Below are positions 1 through 11,111 of a stretch of 64,000 nt of DNA, piece after piece; the stretch's first letter is position 1, and the number at the start of each line of letters is the position of its first letter. The notes below the pieces were generated by a model, which worked only from the letters and a program-made list of their open reading frames with translations, did not search any database and was not told where the DNA came from. Made by a program: the position numbers and the translations under genes. Source of the stretch: an uncultured Alphaproteobacteria bacterium (GTDB lineage Bacteria > Pseudomonadota > Alphaproteobacteria > Puniceispirillales > UBA1172); NCBI GenBank assembly GCA_958431225.1, contig OY288107.1, positions 248,001-312,000 on the forward strand, in the 5' to 3' direction.

Positions 1-3000
1 TGCACCACCAAACGATGCGATTCCGCGGTTTCAAAATCCAAGAAACCTTTTAGTGTAATCGCGCCAGTGTTCTCATTGATGCTGAATAGGTTTGCGTTCC
101 TGCCGCCAAGGATGGAATAGCGCACGCCACTCGTATCGGCATCCCGCGCAGTGACGGTGGTTAGGGTCGTGCCAATCTCGGTTAGTTCAGGGATTTCTAC
201 CCTATGCGTGGCAGCATCAAAAATCGGTGCGTTGTCGTTGGCGTCAGTTACGCGGACAACGACCTTTGCCGTGTCGGTGTCGCCGTTTTTATCTTGTGCC
301 TTGATGGTGAGGTTGTGGCTCGTGGCGGTCTCGTAATCTAGCGCGCCGGTGAGGGTGATTTCCCCGTCATCATTGATGGCAAAAAGCCCGTCGCCGCCCC
401 CATCGCCGCCAATAATGGAATAGGTGAGCGTGTCGTCAATATCGGCATCACTAGCGGCAACCGTCACCACCGCACTGCCAGTCTCGGCGGTTTCGGCTAG
501 GGTTGCGGTGTAGGTTTCTTGGGCGAATTCTGGGGCGCGATTGATGATGCCATGCGACATGGCAAACATATTTAGGGTTAGGTCAGCCGTGAAATCTTCT
601 AACACCATGAGAAGCACATCGCCGCTATAAATGGCGGTGTTTTCAATGGCGGTGTCATCAATGTTGCCATTCAGCGCATCAACCGCGATATGCCCTTTTT
701 CCACGCGCAGATTGAATATGCTATAAAGTTGTTCAAGTGAGGAAATCGCTACATCAAGTGAAGGAAGCACTGAGGCTGGGACATGTATGTGGATTTTATC
801 ATTGCCATTGCCAAAATCTTTTAGCGTATCGGCATGACTATCATCAGTAATATGGCCTTGGAGAAGCCCGTGGATATCAAGCGCAAATTTGTCATCACCC
901 GCACCGCCATAAAGCGTATCAAGCCCAGCACCGCCGTCAAGCGTATCATCACCCGCACCGCCATAGAGCGTATCACTACCCCCGCTGCCATGAAGAACAT
1001 CATCGCCAGTGCCGCCATAAAGCGTATCATCACCGAACTGCGCATAAATAAAATCATCCCCGCCATAACCATAGATTGTATCAGCATCAGCGGTGCCACC
1101 AATACGATCAGCGTCATCAGTGCCGCGAATTGCCGAATCGGTGACGTTGATGGTGATTGTTGCGGTGTCGGTGAGCCCGGCGCTGTCCTCCACCTGAATG
1201 GTGATGGTGTGGGTGGTTGCGGTGTTGTAATCCAGTGCGCCGGTGAGGGTGATTGCACCACTCTGCGCATCAATGGCGAAAGGCGGCGCATTATCAATAA
1301 TCGTGTCCTCCACAAAAAGCCCCGGGATATTGTTGCTGACGATGGAATAGGTGAGTGTGTCGCCAGCATTGGCGTCGGTAGCTTGCACCGTCACCACCGC
1401 ACTGCCAGCCTCGGCAGTTTCGGCTAGGGTTGCGCTATACGAATCTTGCGCGAATGTTGGGGCGGTATTGATGGTGGCGTTCGGCAGGTCAAACATATCT
1501 AGCGTTAGGTCAGTGGTGAAATCTTCTAGCACCATGAGGAGCGTATCGCCTCTATAGATAGCGGTGTTTTCGGTGGCGGTGCTATCTCTGCCGCTGTTAA
1601 AGCCTTCTACCTTGATATGCCCTTTTTCTACGCGCAGATTGGCGGCGGTTAGGAACGCCTCAACGCTTCCGGGAATCGTGCCGGTGAAATCAGTTACGCG
1701 GATTTTATCGCCATCGCTTGGGGTGAAATCGCCGAGTCTATCTTCCCCAGAACCCAGCATGAAAATATCCGCACCACCACCGCCATGTAAATAATCTTTG
1801 CCAGCACCGCCTTCAAGCCAATCATCGCCAGCACCGCCATTCAAATGGTCGCCGCCAGCGCTGCCATAAAGCGTATCATCGCCATCACCGCCAGAGAGTC
1901 CGTCACCACCATCCCCAGCATAAAGCGTATCATCGCCGCCATGACCGTAAAGTCCATTATTGCCAGTAACGCCATAAAGCGTATCATCGCCATCACCACC
2001 ACCGAGCCAATCATCGCCCGCGCCGCCATAAAGCGTATCATCGCCAGCATTGCCCCAAATGTGGTCATCACCATCCCCGCCGTAAAGCGTATCATCGCCA
2101 TCATAACCATAAATGCGGTCGGAATCATCACTACCCGTCAGCGTTTCTTCGTTATCAGTGCCGCGCATGGCACCATCGGTGATGGTGACGGTTGCGGTAT
2201 CGGTGTTGCCTGCCGTATCGGTTGCAGTCACCGTTAGCGTGTGAGTGGCGGCATGAATCTGCACATCAGGCGCGCCGAACGAGATAGTGCCATTCGTTGC
2301 ACCAATATCAAAAAACCCTGCATCATTGCCAGCGGTGATGGCGTAAGTCACCGCATCACCATCGGCATCAGTGGCGCTAACAACAACAGCCGTGCCACTA
2401 GCATCGAGCCGGACCGTCCAACCTTCCACGCGATAGGAATCTGCGGTGTAGGAATCTTGGGTGAATACCGGGGCGGTATTGATGGTGGCGTTCGGCAGGT
2501 CAAACATATCTAGGGTTAGGTCTTTGGTAAAGTATTCTAGCACCATGACGAGTTTATCGCCTCTAAAGATGGCGGTGGCGCTATCCCCATCCGCACCGAT
2601 ATGCCCCTTTACTACGCGCAGATTGGCGGCGGTTAGGAAGGATTCTATCGTTGTCGGCATTACGCTAACAAATTCCGTCATGCGGATTTTATCGCCCTCG
2701 CTCCCATTAAAGTCTCCGCCTACCGCATTAAAGTCTCTGACTACATCAAAGCCAGAATCATCCGTATTCAGCACAAAAATATCCGCGCCTTGGTAGCCCC
2801 AGAGCGTATCATCGCCTTCGCCACCATATAGGATATCATCGTTTTGGCCGCCATGGAGCGTATCATCGCCCTCGCCACCATATAGGATATTATCGTTTTG
2901 GCCGCCATGGAGCGTATCATCGCCGTCATAGCCATAGATGGCATTCCCATCAGCAGTGCCAAAAAGTACATCTTGAACATCAGTGCCGCGGATGGCGTAA

Positions 3001-6000
3001 TCGGTGATGGTGACGGTTGCTGTGTCGGTGTTTCCTGCGGTGTCGGTGGCGGTTAGCGTTAGGGTGTGGTCGCCGGGGTTAGTGCGCTGATTAGGCACGG
3101 CTAGTTTTATGTCGCCATTTGTTGCATCAACAATGAATAGCCCGGCGTCATTGCCGGCGGTGATGGTATAGGTGAGTGTGTCATCATCGGCATCGGTGGC
3201 GGCGATATTGGTGATGATATCACCAGCTTCCGCCCCTCGCGCGATGCTTGCGCTGTAGGAATCTTGCGCGAATACCGGGGCGCTGTTGGGGGTGGCGTTG
3301 GGTAGGTCAAACATGTCTAGGGTTAGGTCATCTTCAAAATCTTCTAGCACCATGACTAGCCTATCGCCGCTATAGATGGCGGTGTTTTCGGTGGTTTTGC
3401 TATCACTGTGTGAATCAGCTCTCGGGTTCGGGAGCGTAATATGCCCTTTTTCCACGCGCAGATTGGTGGCGGCTAGGAGCGCTTCAACGCTCTCAGGAAT
3501 CGCACCAGTGAACGCATCCACGCGAATTTTATCGCCATCACTAGGGATGAAATCCCTAACTAAATCAGCGCCAGTATCATCGGCGTTCAGTGCGAAAATA
3601 TCCGCACCGCCTTGACCGTTAAGAAAATCATCGCCATCCCCGCCGTATAGGATATCATCCCCGTCATTGCCATAAATGTGGTCTACAATGCCCGCCCCGC
3701 CATAGATGGTATCAGCGCCGACACCGCCAATTAACGAATCATTGCCGTCACCACCATGAATGATGTCATCGCCAGCACTACCAAAGATGGCATCCTTGCC
3801 GTCACCGCCATAGATGGTATCATCGCCAGCATTGCCATAAAGCTTGTCATGGCCGTCACCGCCATAAAGCGTATCATTTCCACCGTTGCCATCAATGGTG
3901 TCATCGTTGTCACCGCCATGAATGATGTTATCATCATCACTGCCAGCCACACCCAATTCAATCATATCAAGGGTGAGGCCTGTGAAATCTTCTATCACGG
4001 CAATGGCGGTATCGCCTTTATAGATCACCGTATCGTTGATATCCGCATCATTTTCCCCGGATTCATGCCCCTTAATGACTTTACTGCCGCTAGTGTCAAA
4101 GCGAAGCCCTGCGGCAGCTGCCAATTCTTCCACGGATGAAGGTTGAAATGTGCCTGAAACACGTATTCCATGCAAGCCAATGATATCGCCTTCCTCGGCG
4201 TTGAAATCAACAACGATATTGGTCACGTCATCTGGGGTATCAAAAAAGAAGCTCATTTTAAATAGATCAGCACCTAAGCCACCATGGAGCAAATCTATAC
4301 CGCGTAAGTCGAATAATTTATCATTACCGCTACCGCCGTAAAGGACATCATTACCATATCCGCCGGATAAGGAATCACGATCGCTACCACCATAGAGGGT
4401 ATCATCACCATCCCCGCCAGTTAAGGAATTAGAACCGCTACCACCATAAAGCGTATCATCGCCATCGTTGCCCCGCAAACGATCAATGCCGTCGCCACCA
4501 TAAATCGTATCATCGCCGTCTCCACCATTCAAATAATCATGACCGCCATAGCCATAGATGGTATCCCCATCAATAGTGCCATGAAATACATCTTGAACAT
4601 CCGTGCCACGGATGGCGTAATCGGTGATGGTCACAGTTGCGGTGTCGGCGTTATCTGTGGTGTCGGTGGCGGTTATTGTTATTGTGTGGTCGGTGGCATC
4701 AGTCGGCTTATCAGGCACGGCTAGTTTTATGTCGCCATTTGTTGCATCAACAATGAATAGCCCGGCGTCATTGCCAGCTGTGATGGAATAGGTGAGCGTG
4801 TCGCTATCAGCATCGGTGGCGGCAATGTTAGTAATAATATCACCAATTTCCGCTCCTCGCGCGATGCTCGCGCTATACGAATCTTGCGCGAATGTTGGGG
4901 CGGTATTGGTGATGGCATTCGGCAAATCAAACATGTCTAGGGTTAGGTCATCGGTGAAATCTTCTAGCACCATGACGAGCCTATCGCCGCTATAAATGGC
5001 GGTGTTGGTGATTGCGTTGTCGTCGGTGGGAATGTTTATGTTAGCCCACGCATCCACCTTGATATGTCCTTTTTCTACGCGCAGATTGGCGGCGGTTAGG
5101 AATGCCTCAATGCCCCTAGGAATCACGCCGGTAAATTCCTCTATGCGGATTTTATCGCCATCGCTTGGGGTGAAATCGGTGATTGTGTCGGTGCCGGAAT
5201 CTGCTGTATTTAGGACGAAAATATCCGCATCTGCCGGACCTGTGAAAATTTCTGTTCCTATGAGGGCCAAACTATCGCCTCTCAGGTAATCACTGCCAGC
5301 GCCGCCGTAAAGGGTGTCCGTGCCAGCACTGCCCTCAAGCAGGTCATCGCCATCATCGCCATTGAGAATATCATTATCCACACCGCCATAAATGACATCG
5401 CCACCATAGCTGCCGTTGAGCGTATCAGCACCTGCATCGCCATAAAGCACATCTGACGCACTGCCACCATGAAGCGTATCATCGCCAGCATCGCCATAAA
5501 GCGTATCATCGCCACCACTGCCATAGAGGACATCATCGCCATCACCGCCGTGAAGATCATCACCGCCACTATCGCCACGGAGCGTGTCATCGCCAGCACC
5601 GCCAGAGAGGGTGTCATCGCCATCCTGACCATAGAGCCAATCATCGCCATCATTGCCATAGAGCCTGTCATCGCCATCCTGTCCATAGAGCCAATCGCCG
5701 CCAGCATCGCCAGAGAGCCTGTCATCGCCCTCATTGCCATAGAGTACGTCACCACCATCCCCGCCATAAAGCCTGTCATCGCCACCTTCGCCAAAGAGCC
5801 AGTCATCGCCAGCACCGCCATAAAGCGTATCCGCGCCGCCGCCGCCCCATACAGCATCAGCGTCGTCCCCGCCATAAAGCATATCATCGCCATCATAGCC
5901 ATCAATCCAATCTCCACCAGCACCGCCATTTAGGATATCATCGCCGCCATAGCCATAAATGAAATCGGTCTCATCACTACCCGTCATCGAATCCTCACCA

Positions 6001-9000
6001 TCAGTGCCACGTATGGCGTAATCGGTGATGGTGACGGTGGCGGTGTCGGTGTTGCCTGCGGTGTCGGTGGCGGTTATTGTTATTGTGTGGTCGGTGGCGT
6101 CAGTGGGCGTTTCAGGCGTGGCTAATTTGATGTCGCCATTCGTGGCATCAACAATAAAAAGCCCCGCATCATTGCCAGCTGTGATGGCATAGATGAGCGT
6201 GTCGCTATCAGCATCGGTTGCGGCGATATTGGTGATAATGTCACCAACTTCCGTAATATCATCAACTTCCGCACCTTGCGCGATGGTTGCGCTGTAGGAA
6301 TCTTGCGCGAATGTTGGGGCTTGGTTGGCTGTGGCGTTTGGTAGGTCAAACATGTCTAGGGTTAGGTCTTCACTAAAATACACTAACGCCATGAGAGCGA
6401 TATCGTCGCTTTCGCCATTATCCCCGCCTACCACTTTATAGATGATGGTGTTGTTAGTGCCAAAATTGTCAAATTCCCCTGTTTCTGCCCGCAGATTGGC
6501 GGCGGCTAGGAATGCTTCAATCGTCTTGGGCATCACGCCATTAAAACTCTCCACGCGAATTTTATCGCCAGATGCTACAGAAAAACCGCCTATAACATCC
6601 ATATCAGCCGATGAGGTAGCATCGGTATTTAGCACGAAACTATCCGCCCCGCCTTGACCTTTTATGAGATCACGACCAGCACCGCCATATATTGTATCAT
6701 CACCTTCATTGCCGTATATGACATCATCGCCATCACCGCCGTAGATGATATCATCGCCTTCGCCTCCCGATAGCACATCAGTCGCACCACCGCCGTATAT
6801 TATATCAACGCCGCTACCACCCCATAGAACATCAGAACCGTCACCGCCAGTAATGGTATCGCTACCGCCATAACCATAGATGGTATCTCCATCAGTAGTG
6901 CCATGAAGTGCATCTTGAGCATCGGTGCCACGGATGGCATAATCGGTGATGGTGACGGTGGCTGTGTCGCTGTTTCCTGCGGTGTCGGTGGCGGTTAGCG
7001 TTAGGGTGTGATCGCCAGCACCGGTGCGCTGATTAGGCACGGCGAGTTTTATGTCGCCATTTGTTGCATCAACAATGAATTTCCCCGAATCATTGCCGTT
7101 GGTGATGGAATAGGTAAGCGTGTCGCCATCGGCATCGGTTGCGGCGATATTCGTGATAATATCACCAGCTTCCGCACCGCGCGCTATGCTCACGCTATAC
7201 GAATCTTGGGCGAATGTTGGGGCTTGGTTGGTTGGGATGGTTGGGGCGGTTGCGTCTATGACTACATCAAACATATCGTAAGTTAACCCTGAGATGAAAT
7301 CTTCCAGCACCATAACAAGCACATCATTGTTCTCGCCATTTTCTGCCGTATCTGCCGCACCGACCACCCTATAAATGGCGGTGTTGGCAAGGTTTTTGTG
7401 ATCCCTATGTTCATAGTTGAAATCAACAAGACCTACATGGCTGTATGAAGGCGTTTCAATAGTGCCATATTTCATAATCCCCGATGCGATATCCCCTTGT
7501 TCCCACCGCAGATTGGCGACAGCAAAAAGCCCATCAACCGTTTCAGTGACCGGCGCGGTGTTAATCTCTATGCGGATCCTATCCCCTTCAACACGAGGAG
7601 CAAAATCGCTAACGGTATCAACGCCATCATCATTGGCATTGAGTACAAAAATATCCGCACCCCTGTCGCCGTATAGATAATCATTGCCACTACCGCCATA
7701 AAGGGTATCATCGCCCCTGCCACCACTTAAGTGATCATTGCCACTATCGCCGTAAAGAATATCGTCGCCCCAATCACCCCCTAGTAAATCATTGCCACTA
7801 CCGCCATAGAAAATGTCATCATATCCATTTTGGTGGCCATCTATGAAGTCATCGCCGCTACCACCATAAGCGACCCCACCTGTTTGATAGATACGAATCA
7901 GATCATTGCCACCATAACCATAGGCTGCAGCTGATGGCACATCATAATCATTGTAGATTACCTCAATGTCATCACTGCCATGTTTCGTATAATATCTGCC
8001 ATCGGAGGTATGGTCGGTGAGAAAGGCGGCTGGATTTTTGACAACAAGTTCTGTCGTATCGGCGCTCCCGTAACTGTCGGTTGCTTCTATGGTTAGATTA
8101 TAGGCGGTGCGTTCAAACCGCACATCACCATCGGCAACCGTAACCCTGCCAGTCGCCGCATCAATGGCAAATAATTCAGCACCTTCGCCGCCAATAATCG
8201 CATAGCGCAATGTGTCGCCAGTATCGGCATCTTGCGCCGTAAGGGTGGTCACAACGCTATCAACCGCAACATTTGCGGCAAGGTTGGCGCTATAGGAATC
8301 TTGTGCAAATACTGGGGTTTGATGCGGTGTGCCATCGGTGATGTTAATCACCACCTCTGCCGTGCCAATATCCTCTGCCCCATCCCGTGCTTGGACGCTG
8401 AGGGTGTAGCTGGTAGCAACATCACGATTGAGCGCACTAGTCAGGGTGATTTCCCCATCCCCATTGATAGTAAACAGCCCCGAATCATTACCGCCAGTAA
8501 TAGAATAGGTAAGCGCATCGCCGGCATTGGCATCAGCATCGGTCGCAACGACAGAGGCAACAACACTGCCGACAGCGGTGGTTTCGGCAACATTCTCACG
8601 ATAAAAATCTTGGCTAAAGACGGGGGCTTGATTTGGTGCGGGCAATGCGAGTTCCCCACCTACATCCAAGCCAAACATTTTATAGGTTATCGGGCCAGTA
8701 TAGTCCTGTAACACCATGACAAGCACATCATCGCTTTCGCCATTAGCAGCGGCATCCGCCTTACCTACTACCTTATAGATAGTAGTATCTTTAGTTGGGT
8801 TATCATAGGGACGATAAAGCCCTTCTATTGAGACATCCTCTCTTGCAATCCGGAAATCCGTTGAAAATAGCGTATCAAGTGCGGAGGTTGTCATCTCATC
8901 AATATCTACACGGATTGTATCACCGCCAAAACCACCATCCCCCGGAGCAAAAATATCAACCGTATCAACGCCAGAACCATCCATATTCAACACGAAAGTA

Positions 9001-11111
9001 TCACTTCCCAGCCCGCCGTAGAAAACATTTACCCCACCGCCACCATCAAGAACATCATCACCTCTCCCCCCTACAAGAGCATCATTGCCACTTGTGCCAT
9101 AAAGGGTGTTGTCCCCTCCGTTCCCTACTATACTCACATCAAACATATCAAAAGTGATGCCCGTGACATCTTCTAGCACCGCAACGACGATATCATCGGC
9201 ATCATTGTCCGGGCGTCCTGCCGCATCATCGGCAACGCCCACGATTCTATACAGCACCGTGTCATCGGCTTCGGCATCATTTTCCCCAGATTCAAGCCCG
9301 GAAATGATTTTATCGCCACTAGTATCAATGCGAAACCCAGCGATATCAAGCAATTCATCTAAAGACGAGACGCGAAATGTGCTTTCGGCAACTATGTTAA
9401 GTAGCTGAATGCGGTCGCCATCAGCAATGTTGAAATCAACGATAACATCGGCATCGGCATCGGTGTTCTTTGTGCGGTCGACGCTGAATTTAAATTGATC
9501 CCCACCAGCACCGCCATAAATTAAATCTCTGCCAGTGCCACCATAGAGAACATCATCCCCTACGCCGCCATAGAGCGTATCATCGCCTTCACTGCCGTAA
9601 AGAATGTCATATCCCCCCTCGCCGTAGAGGGTGTCATCACCGCCATAGTCATAGATGACATCATCCCCGTCGCCGCCATAGATCGTGTCATCTCCACCAT
9701 TGTAAAGACGAAGCTTATCATCGCCAATGCCAGCGTGTATAACGGCGTCCCCATTGTCAGGGTGTGTGTAGGAAGATGGAGAGAAATGGTAGCCATGACC
9801 AAGATCTTTCAAACGTATTGCGGCATCATTGATGGTGACGAATTTGGTATCTATGTTGCCATCGCTATCAGTTACTTCAACCGTCAATGTATGCGTGTCG
9901 GGAGTCAAACGAACGCGCGGTTCAGTAAGCAAAATCCTACCTGCCGTATCAATGCCAAATTTCAAATCATTATTACCGCTAACAATCGCATAGGTTGCGT
10001 CCTCGGCATCAGTTTCGGAAATATCAATGACTAAATCACCAATCTTTGCACTAGATGCGACATCCACGTGATACGAATTTCCGTCAGAAGTTGCGGATTC
10101 ATTGACATCGGTGACGATAAGAGTGAATTCTGCGATACCGACACCACCCTTGTCATCCCGCGCACGAAGGGTGAAAGTGTGGCTAGTGGCGGTTTCGTAA
10201 TCAAGCGTACCTTCAAGAACGAGGTTCCAATACCTCCCCTCGCCCCCAATAGATCTAACCCGAAGAAGTCCATCGTCATTGCCGCCAATAATGGAAACGT
10301 TCACCCAACCATCAACATCAGCATCAGCATCATTAACGGAAAAAGTTAAGAGCGTACTACCAGCAAGAGTGTTTTCGGCATGGGTTGCGGTGTAGGAATC
10401 TTGGCTAAAGACGGGCGCTACATTAGCATCGGTTGCGGCGATATTCGTGATAATATCACCAGCTTCCGCCCCGCGTGCGATGGTTGCGGTGTAAGTTTCT
10501 TGGGCGAATGTTGGGGCTTCAGTGACATTTTCAACGTTGATGGTGACCGTTGCGGTGTCGGTGAGTCCTGCGCTGTCTTCTACCTGAACGCTGAGGGTGT
10601 GGGTGGTGGCGGTTTCGTAATCTAGCGCGCCGGTGAGGGTGATTTCCCCATCCTCATTGATAGCGAATAGCCCCGAATCATTGCCGCCCCCCTCGCCACC
10701 AATAATGGAATAGGTCAGTGGGTCGTCAGCATCAACATCCTGCGCAACAAGTGTTTTAATGGCACTACCAACAGTGATATCCTCGGAAATGGTTATGCTG
10801 TAGGAATCCTGCATAAATACTGGGGCTTCATTGACATCGGTGATGGCGATTTTTACCTTTTCTGTGCTAACATTCCCTTCGTCATCGGTAATATGGAAGG
10901 TCAACTCAAAACTGCCATCATGGCTCTCATAATCCAACGATGCCCCATCTATAAGCTGTATTTTCCACAGAATGCCTTGTTGCACAATCTCAAAGCGATT
11001 ATCTGTGACATTAAAACTATCAAGAGTAATTCCGCCGCCGACGTAGTTGAAATACGTCACATGCGCCCCTGCATCATTCTCCTGAACTAATCCTGCTAAC
11101 AAAACAGTCAT
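1..11111 (-). CDS. Giant RTX/cadherin surface protein, C-terminus outside window
   Basis: One minus-strand frame stays open from the ATG at 11111 to the left edge, giving about 3,703 codons with no stop in the window. The ATG follows GAGGGTG at 9 nt. The first ~100 residues form a cadherin-like domain (VQENDAGA near the start, LDYESHDG, then ITDVNEAPVF). After that three module types alternate: cadherin domains (AP.FAQDSY...LDYETATTH), blocks of calcium-binding RTX repeats (GGxGDDTLYGG) and a ~100-aa linker (DFTPSDGDKIRV...NLRVEKGHI...MVLEDFTxDLTLDMFDLPN). About ten such cycles are visible. The frame at the edge still reads cadherin (LDFETAESHR). RTX proteins are normally exported by type I secretion through a C-terminal signal, which is not in the window. 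An extracellular adhesin or matrix role is inferred from domain content. The 935-aa RTX protein at the other end of the cluster has the same design at small scale. Confidence 0.9.
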   Translation of the reverse strand, partial: MTVLLAGLVQENDAGAHVTYFNYVGGGITLDSFNVTDNRFEIVQQGILWKIQLIDGASLDYESHDGSFELTFHITDDEGNVSTEKVKIAITDVNEAPVFMQDSYSITISEDITVGSAIKTLVAQDVDADDPLTYSIIGGEGGGNDSGLFAINEDGEITLTGALDYETATTHTLSVQVEDSAGLTDTATVTINVENVTEAPTFAQETYTATIARGAEAGDIITNIAATDANVAPVFSQDSYTATHAENTLAGSTLLTFSVNDADADVDGWVNVSIIGGNDDGLLRVRSIGGEGRYWNLVLEGTLDYETATSHTFTLRARDDKGGVGIAEFTLIVTDVNESATSDGNSYHVDVASSAKIGDLVIDISETDAEDATYAIVSGNNDLKFGIDTAGRILLTEPRVRLTPDTHTLTVEVTDSDGNIDTKFVTINDAAIRLKDLGHGYHFSPSSYTHPDNGDAVIHAGIGDDKLRLYNGGDDTIYGGDGDDVIYDYGGDDTLYGEGGYDILYGSEGDDTLYGGVGDDVLYGGTGRDLIYGGAGGDQFKFSVDRTKNTDADADVIVDFNIADGDRIQLLNIVAESTFRVSSLDELLDIAGFRIDTSGDKIISGLESGENDAEADDTVLYRIVGVADDAAGRPDNDADDIVVAVLEDVTGITFDMFDVSIVGNGGDNTLYGTSGNDALVGGRGDDVLDGGGGVNVFYGGLGSDTFVLNMDGSGVDTVDIFAPGDGGFGGDTIRVDIDEMTTSALDTLFSTDFRIAREDVSIEGLYRPYDNPTKDTTIYKVVGKADAAANGESDDVLVMVLQDYTGPITYKMFGLDVGGELALPAPNQAPVFSQDFYRENVAETTAVGSVVASVVATDADANAGDALTYSITGGNDSGLFTINGDGEITLTSALNRDVATSYTLSVQARDGAEDIGTAEVVINITDGTPHQTPVFAQDSYSANLAANVAVDSVVTTLTAQDADTGDTLRYAIIGGEGAELFAIDAATGRVTVADGDVRFERTAYNLTIEATDSYGSADTTELVVKNPAAFLTDHTSDGRYYTKHGSDDIEVIYNDYDVPSAAAYGYGGNDLIRIYQTGGVAYGGSGDDFIDGHQNGYDDIFYGGSGNDLLGGDWGDDILYGDSGNDHLSGGRGDDTLYGGSGNDYLYGDRGADIFVLNANDDGVDTVSDFAPRVEGDRIRIEINTAPVTETVDGLFAVANLRWEQGDIASGIMKYGTIETPSYSHVGLVDFNYEHRDHKNLANTAIYRVVGAADTAENGENNDVLVMVLEDFISGLTYDMFDVVIDATAPTIPTNQAPTFAQDSYSVSIARGAEAGDIITNIAATDADGDTLTYSITNGNDSGKFIVDATNGDIKLAVPNQRTGAGDHTLTLTATDTAGNSDTATVTITDYAIRGTDAQDALHGTTDGDTIYGYGGSDTITGGDGSDVLWGGSGVDIIYGGGATDVLSGGEGDDIIYGGDGDDVIYGNEGDDTIYGGAGRDLIKGQGGADSFVLNTDATSSADMDVIGGFSVASGDKIRVESFNGVMPKTIEAFLAAANLRAETGEFDNFGTNNTIIYKVVGGDNGESDDIALMALVYFSEDLTLDMFDLPNATANQAPTFAQDSYSATIAQGAEVDDITEVGDIITNIAATDADSDTLIYAITAGNDAGLFIVDATNGDIKLATPETPTDATDHTITITATDTAGNTDTATVTITDYAIRGTDGEDSMTGSDETDFIYGYGGDDILNGGAGGDWIDGYDGDDMLYGGDDADAVWGGGGADTLYGGAGDDWLFGEGGDDRLYGGDGGDVLYGNEGDDRLSGDAGGDWLYGQDGDDRLYGNDGDDWLYGQDGDDTLSGGAGDDTLRGDSGGDDLHGGDGDDVLYGSGGDDTLYGDAGDDTLHGGSASDVLYGDAGADTLNGSYGGDVIYGGVDNDILNGDDGDDLLEGSAGTDTLYGGAGSDYLRGDSLALIGTEIFTGPADADIFVLNTADSGTDTITDFTPSDGDKIRIEEFTGVIPRGIEAFLTAANLRVEKGHIKVDAWANINIPTDDNAITNTAIYSGDRLVMVLEDFTDDLTLDMFDLPNAITNTAPTFAQDSYSASIARGAEIGDIITNIAATDADSDTLTYSITAGNDAGLFIVDATNGDIKLAVPDKPTDATDHTITITATDTTDNADTATVTITDYAIRGTDVQDVFHGTIDGDTIYGYGGHDYLNGGDGDDTIYGGDGIDRLRGNDGDDTLYGGSGSNSLTGGDGDDTLYGGSDRDSLSGGYGNDVLYGGSGNDKLFDLRGIDLLHGGLGADLFKMSFFFDTPDDVTNIVVDFNAEEGDIIGLHGIRVSGTFQPSSVEELAAAAGLRFDTSGSKVIKGHESGENDADINDTVIYKGDTAIAVIEDFTGLTLDMIELGVAGSDDDNIIHGGDNDDTIDGNGGNDTLYGGDGHDKLYGNAGDDTIYGGDGKDAIFGSAGDDIIHGGDGNDSLIGGVGADTIYGGAGIVDHIYGNDGDDILYGGDGDDFLNGQGGADIFALNADDTGADLVRDFIPSDGDKIRVDAFTGAIPESVEALLAATNLRVEKGHITLPNPRADSHSDSKTTENTAIYSGDRLVMVLEDFEDDLTLDMFDLPNATPNSAPVFAQDSYSASIARGAEAGDIITNIAATDADDDTLTYTITAGNDAGLFIVDATNGDIKLAVPNQRTNPGDHTLTLTATDTAGNTDTATVTITDYAIRGTDVQDVLFGTADGNAIYGYDGDDTLHGGQNDNILYGGEGDDTLHGGQNDDILYGGEGDDTLWGYQGADIFVLNTDDSGFDVVRDFNAVGGDFNGSEGDKIRMTEFVSVMPTTIESFLTAANLRVVKGHIGADGDSATAIFRGDKLVMVLEYFTKDLTLDMFDLPNATINTAPVFTQDSYTADSYRVEGWTVRLDASGTAVVVSATDADGDAVTYAITAGNDAGFFDIGATNGTISFGAPDVQIHAATHTLTVTATDTAGNTDTATVTITDGAMRGTDNEETLTGSDDSDRIYGYDGDDTLYGGDGDDHIWGNAGDDTLYGGAGDDWLGGGDGDDTLYGVTGNNGLYGHGGDDTLYAGDGGDGLSGGDGDDTLYGSAGGDHLNGGAGDDWLEGGAGKDYLHGGGGADIFMLGSGEDRLGDFTPSDGDKIRVTDFTGTIPGSVEAFLTAANLRVEKGHIKVEGFNSGRDSTATENTAIYRGDTLLMVLEDFTTDLTLDMFDLPNATINTAPTFAQDSYSATLAETAEAGSAVVTVQATDANAGDTLTYSIVSNNIPGLFVEDTIIDNAPPFAIDAQSGAITLTGALDYNTATTHTITIQVEDSAGLTDTATITINVTDSAIRGTDDADRIGGTADADTIYGYGGDDFIYAQFGDDTLYGGTGDDVLHGSGGSDTLYGGAGDDTLDGGAGLDTLYGGAGDDKFALDIHGLLQGHITDDSHADTLKDFGNGNDKIHIHVPASVLPSLDVAISSLEQLYSIFNLRVEKGHIAVDALNGNIDDTAIENTAIYSGDVLLMVLEDFTADLTLNMFAMSHGIINRAPEFAQETYTATLAETAETGSAVVTVAASDADIDDTLTYSIIGGDGGGDGLFAINDDGEITLTGALDYETATSHNLTIKAQDKNGDTDTAKVVVRVTDANDNAPIFDAATHRVEIPELTEIGTTLTTVTARDADTSGVRYSILGGRNANLFSINENTGAITLKGFLDFETAESHRLVV
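880..9740 (-). repeat. Ten interspersed blocks of RTX (GGxGxD) calcium-binding repeats
   Basis: Within the giant RTX gene the 27-nt unit coding GGxGDDTLY recurs in blocks at roughly 882-1125, 1770-2150, 2780-2990, 3597-3955, 4264-4600, 5282-5990, 6650-6920, 7660-7960, 9000-9135 and 9500-9740. Each block folds, by family knowledge, into a calcium-bound parallel beta-roll. The longest block, near 5282-5990, carries about 20 nonapeptide pairs. The blocks are separated by cadherin and DF-type linker domains instead of forming one C-terminal array. The repetitive DNA produces long spurious open frames on both strands here. Confidence 0.9.

Noticed and set aside
5282..5990. Regularly spaced short direct repeats resembling a CRISPR array
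   Set aside because: The period is 27 nt, in phase with the GGxGxD nonapeptides of the RTX protein, and there are no unique spacers or cas genes.
821..10625. Many open frames of 60-215 codons on both strands, some Met-rich (for example 5282-5929 and 834-1427)
   Set aside because: They are out-of-frame or antisense readings of RTX and cadherin repeat DNA. The in-frame protein is continuous and the shadows consist of low-complexity reiterated peptides without ribosome-binding sites.
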